64,000 nt of DNA from Welwitschia mirabilis (Eukaryota > Gnetophyta > Gnetopsida > Welwitschiales), in contig JBOZIK010000001.1 in NCBI GenBank assembly GCA_051453625.1, forward strand, positions 89,850,951-89,914,950. Direction: 5' to 3'. Both the position numbers and the translations under genes were made by a program. The notes below the pieces were generated by a model. It was given only the letters and a program-made list of their open reading frames with translations, was not told the DNA's origin and did not search any database. Numbering within the stretch: position 1 is the first letter of the stretch; every line of letters begins with the position of its first letter. Positions 47,191 to 57,613 of this stretch are shown piece after piece.

Positions 47191-48060
47191 ACAAAGAAGC
47201 TATCTTAGAGAAGTTGAATATAAATTAGTGATAATACCCTACAAGACTAAGAAAGATTCTAAACTTAGTAATATTTGTAAGTGTTGGTCATTCAATGATT
47301 GCTCTAACTATATCTTGATCCACTTCTATACCTTTCTTGAATATTATATGACTTATAAATTAAATGTATTCCTTCCAAAAAGAGCACTTTTTCATGTTAT
47401 CATAAAACTAGTAATTTTGTAAAGATTGTAATGCTATTCATAAGTGTTTCTTATAAGTCTTGAAATAAATGAGAATATTATCAATAAATAATATTACAAA
47501 GGAATCAAGAAGTAATTCAAAGATGTAATCCAGAAAACTCATAAATACTACATAGGCACTAGTTAAATTTAAAAAATAACACTAAATCATAACACCCATT
47601 ATAAGTTCTAAATGATATTCTATGAATATCTTCTTCCTTAATTTAAACTTAATGATATTCAAATTTTAGGTCAACTTTTGAACATACCTTGGCTTTCTTG
47701 AGTTGATAAAAAAGTTCATCCATTCTTGGTAATGGATACTTGTTCTTGATGGTAATTTTATTTAGCTATCTGTAATTAATGCATAATATTAGTGTTTCAT
47801 CCTTATTCTTTGCAAATAATATATATACTTTCCATGATGATAAACTAGGATGAATAAAACCTTTTTGTAGTCTTGAAGCTCAATTTTTAATTCTCTTATT
47901 TCTATAGGAGACATCCTATATGATGCCCCAGAAATTAGTTGGATTCCTAGGATTAATTTAATGGTAAACTTAACCTCTTGAAGTGGCAGCATTCCTAGTA
48001 TCTTTTTTGTAAATACATCAAGTATTCTTAGAATATTTGTATATTATTTACTAAAGTTTC
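47191..48060 (-). pseudogene. Reverse transcriptase (F)
   Basis: Minus strand: 'LPLQEVKFTIKLILG', 'ISGASYRMSPIEIRELKIEL' (47789-47992), then '[18 protein letters not shown]' and '[12 protein letters not shown]' near 47.7 kb, then 'FVILFIDNILIYFK' with the active site FIDN at 47477-47488, where chromoviruses have FIDD. The second active-site Asp is Asn. It would make element DNA; inactive here. Confidence 0.85.
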
Positions 48061-48560
48061 TTCTTCCTTTAAACTAATTAATCTTAGATATAATATATAA
48101 ACTAATTAACCCCTCTTAATTTCTCTTTTTATATGATTTTCATGAATTAAAGTTTCCATTGCTAATTTGTAATTACCTTGAAAGATTATTCTTTAACCAT
48201 GATTCATCATTTTTACTTGATTCTTTTCAAAATTTATAACTACTCTATTTTGCATTAACCAACTCATATCTAATATAATATCATATTTTCCTAAGTTAAT
48301 AATAATTAATTATATCTAAAAATATCCCCCAATTATGGATAAAACATAATTTTAAACTTTCTGATCAACCTTGGACATGGACTCATTTCCTAGCTCTATG
48401 CATCCCTCGATTAGAGCACAACATAATATTTCTCTTATAACGATCTTAAGAGATATGAGACAATGAGTTGATCCATAATCAAATAAAATAATTACCTTTT
48501 TATTATTAAATAAATCCTTACCTTTTATGATAGAGATTTAAAATTACACCCTTTGATTAT
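48061..48560 (-). pseudogene. Aspartic protease (F)
   Basis: Minus strand 'VIILFDYGSTHCLIS' (about 48.44-48.49 kb) corresponds to the chromovirus 'LFDSGATHSFIS' active site, with D-Y-G instead of D-S-G, followed by 'YDIILDMSWLMQNRVVINF' (about 48.2-48.3 kb), the usual 'DVILGMDWL' segment. The polyprotein-cutting enzyme is inactive. Confidence 0.75.
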
Positions 48561-49083
48561 CTACTACTGCTTAAAGTCATCTTATTGATTGAGAAATGCT
48601 TTTTAATTTTTGAGGAGTTTTTAGTTATTATCTATGAGTGTTTTTATTTCTATTACATGATGGAAATTATTTTGCTTTATGATTTCTCTTACATCAAAAG
48701 CATCTATCTCCATTATTATACTAGTTCTAGTACTAATACTAATTAGGAATTTGCTAGAAATTAGATCGTTAAGATTGATTAGTTATATAGCTTTAACTAA
48801 AAACATTCTATTTTTTTCCAGAATAGAGCTAGCTTAGGTTGATTAAAATTCCTATTTCTATTATAACTTATACTAAAATTATTTTTGTTGAAGTGCTAAT
48901 TATTTATGATAAAATTTGATTATGCTTGTATCCATCATTAATATATGATAATTCATAGAATTTTCCAACTTATACTAATATTATTTTTGCTGGAGTGTCA
49001 ATTAGTTGTGGAAAAATTTGAATATGCTTGGATAAGTTGTTAATATATGAAAATTTATAAGATTGCCCTACTAATACAAATTT
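48561..49083 (-). pseudogene. gag C-terminus with knuckle and in-frame repeat (F)
   Basis: Minus strand near 48.6-48.7 kb 'CFxCKRNHKAK' is a likely CCHC knuckle remnant, preceded by an Asn-rich linker. Two copies of a 102-bp segment (starting 48865 and 48967) repeat the linker in frame ('NFSISYNRN' and 'NISISWK'). Interrupted at about 49083 by element D; gag continues at 59174. Confidence 0.6.
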
Positions 49084-50299
49084 TGCATGATCAAATCCAA
49101 CATTTACCAAAGTACTAGGACTATATTTTGTAGTATACTCCTAGTTTCATTCTTCCTAAGAGATAGATGACAAAAACTATTAGTAAAACTAGTATAAACA
49201 TAGAAAGTGATAGAGATTTAAATGATATTTAAAAAACTAGGAATAAAACATAGCATTCAAACTAATATAATAATTTCGGAAAAAAAAAGCATAAGTACTT
49301 ATAACAAAAACATGCATCTTTACTTCCAACTCATTCACAATAATATAATCCACTATGACTATAAGTATCTCATTAGCCCAAGCTCAAGTACAATAGCATA
49401 ATCTCATTAATCATAGACATGAGGATAATATAATCAAGCCACCTAGTCTTCATAGTAAGAATAAATAAGGATGAAAAGTAGGGGTCTTCCAAAATCTATC
49501 AAATAAACATTTAGGTTATGTAAGCTATAACAAAAACAGAAAATCATCAAACTTGATCTTAAAGAAAAATCATAACTCAGCCAATCCTAAGTATAAAAAG
49601 TATGACATTTACACTTAATATTAAAGTAATGCATCAAAAACATGTAGTACTTTATTATTATAATAAGTAAAGCATAGAATTAGAAAATTTACTTATCTTA
49701 AATCAAGAAGCATCATGCTAACTTAGTAGCTAGCCCATTCTTATAAGAGCTTTAAAAATAACTCATGACTAAATCTTTAATCTTCTTATCACAATGAAAT
49801 TGCCTCCTTCAAATAAAGTAAGGAAGGATATTTATAGGTATATATTAGAGTTTTTAATTAGGATTTATAAGGCCTAATAGGATCATTCTAAAGAATTCCC
49901 AAAAGTACATAAAATAAAATTTATCCATGCAGCTGAATTAAGGGATTCTTCTTAGCAAATATTCCTTATTAATTTTCTCTTTTCAAAAGATATGAGAATG
50001 AATTATGTGCATAAAATAACTCAAAAACATAAGTATGTTTCTATTTAGCTCAAAAGAACTAGCACTTTCTTAGGAGTAGAGCCACTATCAATTATGCTTA
50101 GCATAGCTCCATCTCTTAGTATTATACTCCTGATACATATTTAACCTACAAAATAACATTGTTTAGTTATGTTAGTACTAAAATAGGATTTCTATGGCCT
50201 TACGTAAAATAAATGAATAAAAATCCCATGATTTTTAATTAAACTTACTAATAATTGCTTAATTATTAATATAAATGTTAATTTTTGAGTGTTATCATA
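49084..50299 (-). repeat. 3' LTR of D
   Basis: 1,216 bp aligned with 57614-59168 (for example CATAAGTACTTATAA, ATGAATTA, CTTAGCATAG). It contains one copy of the unit that is present three times in the 5' LTR, and about 100 bp near 49.61-49.72 kb not present in the 5' LTR. Confidence 0.8.
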
Positions 50300-50335
50300 C
50301 CCTCCCAACCAACCTTTTTGTAGTTCCTTAGCAAA
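50300..50335 (-). promoter_or_regulatory. Polypurine tract of D
   Basis: Minus strand TTGCTAAGGAACTACAAAAA then GGTTGGTTGGGAGGG directly before the LTR start TATGATAACA. It resembles the pre-LTR motif of copies B and C. Confidence 0.7.
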
Positions 50336-51239
50336 ATAGTATGTCAAAAAATTAGATAACATGATAAAAATTGCAAATCAATTCAATCAATGATGAAAAC
50401 ATGAAGGGGTTTTTGGGGGGAAATTTGGCTAATATACCTAGTAATTACACTTTAAGTAAAAGACAGATCATGAGCAGTAAGTACTTAAAGCATCAATGTT
50501 ATTCCCCCAAACTAAAGTTGAACTTTATCCTCAAAGTTTTTTAAGATAAAAAAATCAATAAAAATACAATAAGGAATGAATGATATGCTAATCTACTCTT
50601 TGAATGAGCTTTAAAAAAAAAGGGAAAAAAAACTAGAAAGCCAAATGTGAAATACATGATTAAACTAGGAAAGTTAAATTATAAACTAATGCAAATGAAA
50701 AAGATAAAAACTTTAGTTAAAATATCTTGAAATTCTGAAGCTAGAAGATATGATTATAAAAGTTTATAAATAGCTAAAATATAGGAGAAAACAAGGCGTA
50801 AATGTGATTATTTTAAATGTAAATGTAAAAGATGGATCTAAATTAGTCTATTTTTATAACTTTTTAAAAGAAATCCAAGTTCTAAAAATACAAAAAAATG
50901 TAATCAAAAGTATCTAAGAAAAATGAAAACCTACTTACATAGAATAAGGCAGTAATGCTGGTTAGGGAGGTCAATGATGCTAGTTTTGTTAAAAACTAGG
51001 TATCAATTCTTACATATTAGAGCCTTACAATTGAATTAAAATGTTTGTAGTTATATGATATTTTAGAAGAAAATCCATTTTTTAAAAAATATAACTTCAT
51101 ATTTATTTACTATTTAATTCAAATACATTATAACAAAGCAAAATGCAAGTATAATGCAACTATTATGACCTAAAGATGTAAATGAAAAAGAGTGTGAGAA
51201 AGAAAAACTATGAAAAATATAGTCCATGGATCTTCTATG
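50336..51239 (-). other. 3' untranslated part of D
   Basis: A/T-rich region between extra ORF and polypurine tract; no frame or RNA recognised. Confidence 0.45.
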
Positions 51240-52400
51240 AGAAGTTAATCTTTTTTAGTTTCTCGTCCATTTCTTCTTTCTTCTTAGATATCTATTTTTA
51301 TTTATTTATAATTTTTTTCATCTTTTCTTATAGTTTGTTAATCTAAGTCCTCTGAGACTTGAAACTTTCTCTAGAAAATTATCACTTGAACTAATAGAGG
51401 AATGTGTATAAGCAATAGAAAGAGAAGTGAAAGAAGGTGGAAAATAAGGGTCTAAGAAGTTTCACAAATGGAATATTTTCCCTTTCTTCTTGTGATAGGT
51501 AAAGAGTATGAAGAAGGAGGAATATGAATGGAAAAACAAGTTCTTTATTCTTCTTCTTGAATTCCTTGGAGGCCTTCTAGAATCCAATCTTAACTCTTAT
51601 ACTTTTCAATTTGAGTAATGTTTCTAGGGATACTAATTTTAATAAAGGTTCTATTGCATCCCTCAAAGTTTAAGGTTGATCTAAGGCATTGTAGATCAAG
51701 TTTGAAACTAAGTAACAAAGAGGAATATTACTCTTGAGACCCATATAGTTGGCTATAGTAGAAGAGGAATTTGACAATAATAAAGGTTTTGCTATTTTGA
51801 ATAATCCTAATCATGTTAAGGTAACTATTGTACACATTAGTTATAAGAGATGGGTAAGATATTTTGAATAATGAACCTAAAGAATATAAGTTGGTTTTTG
51901 TAGAGGTATTTGCAAGGTAGGAATCCTTCTCTATTAGGTGCATAATCAACTTTAAGAGTGACAAAATAATTGCTAAGGGATCTACTAAGCACATAAGTCA
52001 AACTATTATGGTGATCTACTCCTAAGAAGAATTTTATCTCATTTAAAAAAATAACAAAGAAAGTGTGTTGAATAGAGGAGTGAATTACCCAAGGATCATC
52101 TTTATTACTTATCACATTCTTGTAGAACTTCAAAATGGTCTTTGGAAAGTAAAAGGTACCATCCTATTTTAGTAAATAATCCCAATTTCTTACTTGAATA
52201 TTATCAAGGTAGAAGTATGCAAATGAGGTAAGGAATGTTGTGAAGATGTCTTTCTCCATAAAGAGGCATGCTCTTCCACTCATGATGGCTTGAAATATAG
52301 AGTAGAAGAAGAAAAATAAGTGAAAAATAAAATAAAAATAAAAACAAAAGTTAAGAAGGTCAAAAATAAAGTGAATGAATAACAATTAAACTTCGATAAT
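51240..52400 (-). pseudogene. 3' extra ORF of D (putative plant transposon protein type)
   Basis: Three overlapping minus-strand frames (52164-52385, 51837-52133, 51728-51994) connect by shifts into one protein: 'DIFTTFLTSFAYFYLDNIQV', 'KFYKNVISNKDDPWVIHSSI', 'FLNEIKFFLGVDHHNSLTYV', 'YKNQLIFFRFIIQNILPISY', 'ANYMGLKSNIPLCYLVSNLI', ending in a Lys/Ser-rich coil-like tail near 51.3 kb. An 'FYxN' part, a 'FFLGV' part and 'RFIIxNILPxSxN' fit the plant-specific family of PF20167 type or the ATHILA extra ORF (PF03078). Function unknown. It lies exactly where Athila elements carry their additional, env-like ORF. Confidence 0.5.
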
Positions 52401-53839
52401 GAAATGGATCTTATCAATGATCTGAAAATCAAGAAGATAGCTAGATAATATTAGGGAAGAAAATGAGACATATAAAAGATAAACAGATAGCAATCCCAAT
52501 GTGATTAGGTAACAACACCAACTTAACATAGAGATGCATCTTTAACAACTAGAGGAGGGTTGCAGCAACATTATCATCATAAAAAAAATGAGTACTTAGT
52601 ATGGTTTGAATTGAAAAATCATAGATTTTTATAGAAAATGGGTGAAATAAGGATTGTTTAAATGGTAAGACCTTATCAATAGTTTATATTAAGTTTTTAT
52701 TAGGTCTAGACATGGATAAATGGGTCAAATCATAGAAAACATGATGTGTTCATTGGTGTGCTTTTCATAAAAAGAAAAATCAAAGGATTGTGGCTTAAAA
52801 TGGACTATGAAAGTGAGTAGAAATGTAATAAAGTGGATGAATAAAATTTAAAACCCTACTATGCATCCTCTACATAAATGAGATAAGAGAAAAAAACAAG
52901 CTAATGGTCTTTATTTATTTATGTAATTTGGGTAAATCCTTTACCAAGACAAATAAAAGTCTAATTTTTCTAAATCCTTTGAAAATCACAAATAATCAAA
53001 AAATGTCAAATTTAATTATTAAAATAAGAAAATTCAAGATTTCTCTAATTCCGCATTAATTTAATTTCTTTTCCTTCTTCTTTCGTGGACATCCAAGTTT
53101 TAAGCATTTAATCACATTGAGCATGTAGTGTTATGATGTCTTTATCAAACATATTTAACTTGTTGTATAAGAATGACTCAATGCTATATTACCAACAAGC
53201 ATCTATATCCTCATTGTAGATGAATGTATCAAAAATGAATTATTAGAATTACATTACTCATAGGTATCTATAATCCCAATGTATTATTTGAGCCTAATAG
53301 AAAAGATTATAAAATTTTTTTGCTATAGACATTCAAGATTATTCTTGATATTTCATGCTCTTCTTTGTTTTTTAATATAATCAGAACACATGTAACAGGT
53401 CATTAGCTCATTAGCCTAATAGAGAAAGTAAACCATTTCCATAAATTTGTTGAAATAAAAAAGCACCATAAAGGAAGGAAAATCCATCTTTTTCCTTTTG
53501 TTTCAAATTTGAGATCTCCAAATGAATGTAAATCATAACAAAGATCTTTAAACATTCATAGAATAAGTTAACAAAAANNNNNNNNNNNNNNNNNNNNNNN
53601 NNNNNNNNNNNNNNNNNNNNNNNNNNNNNNNNNNNNNNNNNNNNNNNNNNNNNNNNNNNNNNNNNNNNNNNNNNNNNTAAATCATAAAAAAGATCTTTAG
53701 ACATTCATAGAATAAGTTAACAAAAAAAATAAAAAAATAAAAAACAAAAACTCCATAAGTTTTTACTAAGCTTTAAAAAGTTAAATTATCTTTTTATTCA
53801 TGATTTTCAAAAAAGACTATTAACTAGGATCAGTAAGTC
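52401..53839 (-). other. Spacer of D with 65-bp repeat, where RT and INT are missing
   Basis: Contains two 65-bp-period units at about 53175-53290 (GTA anchors near 53216 and 53281) homologous to those in copies B and C, and a 100-N gap (53578-53677) with a 49-bp flank duplication. In C the equivalent repeat follows integrase, so the deletion that removed RT-INT lies between this repeat and the protease. Confidence 0.6.
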
Positions 53840-54940
53840 TTATGAACTCATAAGATGATGAGAGGGGTGTACATAATGTAGATAATAAGGAATTATATGA
53901 AGATGACTTTGATGACTACAAATGGCTAAAATGTAAGTGAGGTGGATGGGCATGATTAGGGTTTTCTTTAAAAAAAGCATCCTTAAATGCATGAGGTTTT
54001 TCAATGATTTAATCCAAGCTTTATAAGGTAAAGTAGGTAAATTTAATTCAAGCTCATTTGATAAGATCAACTTAGGTTCATAAGTTTGGTGTTCACTTAT
54101 CGATGAGGGTGAAAAAGGATTAAGAATAAAAGAATAGGATGGCTAATAAAGTAATTAATTAGACTTAGGAATGTTATCATGAAAGGACTCCATGCATGAA
54201 TTATGAAATTCAAGAAGGATGTGAGGAGAGTACTCCTTAAGGTTCAAAGATTCTAAGTCATGAGATAACCATCCTATTTCTTTATCTTGCTTGGCTATCA
54301 ATTCTAATAAGTTATTTTCCTTTGATGAAAGCATGGATAAAGAAATCAATCAATTAAAAGGTCATCATCAAAGATAGATTTTATATTTTCAAAAGTCAAA
54401 TCCATTTTAAAATAAAAATCATTATTATATAAATTAAAATTCAAAGAAGATGAAACAGAAATAAGGTTTTGCTTATAAGAAGGAGAATCAAAATTACTAA
54501 TGCTTTTAATAAACTCCACTCCTTTCAAATCATTCGATTGCTTTATAGTATTGAAAATATTCAATTCAACAATCATGTTTTCAAAGGAAATATTTACAAG
54601 ATGATTTCTATGATTAGTAAGGATACTAGAGGTATCAAGAAAAGATCTTTCTAAGATAATAGGAATGTTATGGATTCTAATATTTTCCATATATAAAACT
54701 ATAAAGTCCACTGAAAAGTAGCAATTTTAAATTTGAACAATCACATCTTCAACTATTCCTAAAGGTGATTTTAATAAATTATCAACCAATTATAATTAAA
54801 ATTCGGTATCCTTATGATCATTTAAACTAAGTTCATTATGGATACTATAAGGTAAAAGGTTGACATTAGCTCCAAAATCTAATAATACTTGTTGGAAGTT
54901 TATGTTTCTAATAGTGATGGATATTATTGGGCATTTTGGT
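53840..54940 (-). pseudogene. Aspartic protease and linker (D)
   Basis: Minus strand: 'LLDFGANVNLLPYSI' with an intact active-site D-F-G-A (54865-54885 covers LLDFGAN), then the frame 54346-54711 'DFIVLYMENIRI', 'IILERSFLDTSS', 'FENMIVELNIFN', and at 53840-54070 a linker 'NELELNLPTLP' equivalent to 'VELELKPLP' in unit A. The protein stops being recognisable at the point where RT would begin. It is the best preserved protease of the window. Confidence 0.75.
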
Positions 54941-56480
54941 CTTTGTATTTTAGAAGGATTTGATTTTGAATTATAGTACTATGTTTTTAAGAAAGGAATG
55001 ATTTACTTTTTACATTTATCCTTCTTCTAATAGTACATATATCTTTTAAAAATTTGGCATATGAAGGGACTTATTTAATGGCTTCTAAAAGAGGAATGTT
55101 TAGCTAAGTGATTATTTCTATGTTATTAAGAAAAGGGTATGGATTCCTTCTAAGTTAGAACAACTTTCTTATCTTCATTTTTATCTTCTTAGGAATATGT
55201 TGTTGCACTTCTTCTTGTTGTAATTATTTTTCTTCTAATTTCTTATTGATTTTCTTTCCACTTTCAAGTGTATGACCTTTATTTCCTTGATTCGAATATT
55301 CTTTATCAACTTACAACTATTAGAGTTAGGCTTATAAGTATCTAGGATCTTTTCCTTTTAATATTGATTAAGTGATATAGGGGTATGAGTGGTGGTTTTC
55401 CTTAGATGATTCATTACTTATTATTATAACTTTTGCAATGTGAAATAAGTTTATTGGTTGAATTATTATTGAGTTGTACTAATGTAATGTTAGGCTTCCA
55501 TGAACTTTTGATGTGTGGTTTATAAAGGGTTGAAAGTTAGAGGTAGATTTATAGTCCTAGGTTAACTAGTTAAGAATTAGATAGGGTTGTCTTATTTTCA
55601 TAAAAAGCTTAGGTATTTTTCCTATACAAGGTTATGGATGTTGGAGTAGAGCTTGTTAGCTCTTTGGTTGTGTCATTATTATTCTATAGCATTGAAATGT
55701 TCATTCACTACTCCTTGGAACATGGAAATGAATGGAAAATATAAGGTTTTATGAGTTCTCATTTGACAAATACTACAATGAAGAGTTGGAGTTATGGGCT
55801 TAGGATTGATATCAAGAGTTTTAATTTTCTTAGACAGCTCATCTAACTTTGGTTAACCTTAGTAATGTTAGGAAGTTTGAAGATACTGATAGACTTAATA
55901 GGTTGTTGTAAAATTATTGACTCCTTCAATTTATCCCAAGTCTTAGAACTCTCAAATATGATCTCAANNNNNNNNNNNNNNNNNNNNNNNNNNNNNTCTA
56001 AGAAACTTCCCCTTATGTATCATCTCTACAAGTTACTTATGATTAGATGAAAGTCCTTCATAATAAAAACTAATGATCCTTCCTTATTCAAAAACACATT
56101 ATGTGCATTTAAGAATTAGGTCCTTGAATCTCTCTAAGATGTAGAAGATGGTTTTATTATCCTTTTGAAAGTTCATAATTTTCATTCTAATGAAATTAGT
56201 CTTATTATAGAGAAAAATTTCCTAATGAATGCTTAGTTGAGTTTAGTCAACATGGTAATGAAAATAAGTTTTAATGTATAAAGTTAAAAAAAAAAAAAAG
56301 GATTAATCTAAGCTCATTGGATATGTCTAGATTTTGAGGAACTGTGGAAAGAACACACTCAAACTCTTTAAGATGTAAATAGGCATCTTCTAAGTCTAAA
56401 CCGTGGAAGTGTGAAACAAATTAAATCAAAGCTATTTTAAAGACTAGTCTTTTAGCATTCAAAGGTTTTACAATAAAAGA
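54941..56480 (-). pseudogene. gag (D)
   Basis: Minus strand near 56.4-55.9 kb: 'FHGLDLEDAYLHLKEFECVL', 'ILERFKDLILKC', 'ISFYYEGLSSNHK', 'LVEMIHKGKFL', 'SSKTWDKLKES', the order of plant Ty3 gag (family 'LxEFxxVC', 'ERxxDLL', 'FYxGL', 'WDEP'). A 29-N run (55968-55996) interrupts. Stops are present. Confidence 0.7.
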
Positions 56481-57512
56481 ACATGTACCTAAACATTAAG
56501 ATTGAAGATAATCGTTTAAGGTAAGTCAAAGTTGATTTGGATAAGGACTACTTCTAGAGACATTATGGCTTTTCTATGGTGGTTTTTCACAATGGTATTG
56601 ATTCATGTTGGATTTGATAAGAAGTTGATGTAATCTATTATGAGATCTTTATTCTTAGTTCATAAAAAATAAGAAAAAAACCAAGAAAGTTTACATTCCT
56701 AAAATCACACTGTGTATGAAAAAGTTCAAATGCTATAAACATATATCTCACTAAACATGAAGATGATTTAATGTAAGAATCCAATGACACTAGTGAGGAA
56801 AGGTAATAATTTCAAGGAGATGAAATAAAAATGCTTTAAAAAGATTTATAGTCAATGTTTTAGAAAATTTAAAAATCTAATATATAGGGTTAGTTTGGCT
56901 AACTGACAAAAAAAGACCAATATAGGATCCAAGAAGAAATAATATAGAAATATAAATATAATGTAATGTTATGCCAGAAATAAGAACTACAAAAATGAAA
57001 ATTGCATGTATTTAGAGCACTTCCCTGATATTTTTTAATGATTTCCTTCTTTAAAATAGTCTTAAAGTACCTACTAAAGAAGTTAGTTAAGATAGAGAAG
57101 GGAAGAGAGGAGATAAAAGATGATAGATAGAGAGATGAATATAAGAAAAATATTTATATATATTATTTTCTTGAAATATTTTATTTAAAATCTATGAAAG
57201 ATCATCTCCTACAAGAAAATTTAATATACTAACTAGATAATTGTTTGTAAGAAAAGGAACAAAATTCTCAAAACAAATAAAAGGAAGAAAATTAAAAAAG
57301 ATAAAAGAAAAATAAAGTAACTAGATTAGGTTCCATCAATCAAGTAACTAATACCAATCCAGTGGTGATAAAAAGGGAAAAAAATAAAAAACATACGAAA
57401 GGAACCAATGTAAAGATAAATAAAAAAAGAAAAAGAAAAATTTAAAACTAGAAAAAAAAAAGTACAAAAAAGTAAATTTTGTGCATGCCTTACTATAGCT
57501 ACCATATCACTA
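56481..57512 (-). other. 5' leader of D
   Basis: Purine-rich on the plus strand in part (about 57.25-57.46 kb). No RNA gene. The frame 57326-57520 is a chance Phe-rich reading of the pyrimidine-rich strand. Confidence 0.5.
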
Positions 57513-57530
57513 TTCCTCACAACAACACCA
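57513..57530 (-). promoter_or_regulatory. Primer-binding site of D (tRNA-Asp type)
   Basis: Minus strand TGGTGTTGTTGTGAGGAA compared with TGGCGCCGTTGCCGGGGA; all but one change are transitions. It lies about 83 bp from where LTR-LTR similarity ends (57614), which is unusual. Confidence 0.6.
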
Positions 57531-57613
57531 TAAAGCTAGTCATGGTGAAATTTACCTATGTTTTTATGTATCATTGATATATAGTTATTTACAAGATCTC
57601 CTTAGGGATATAA

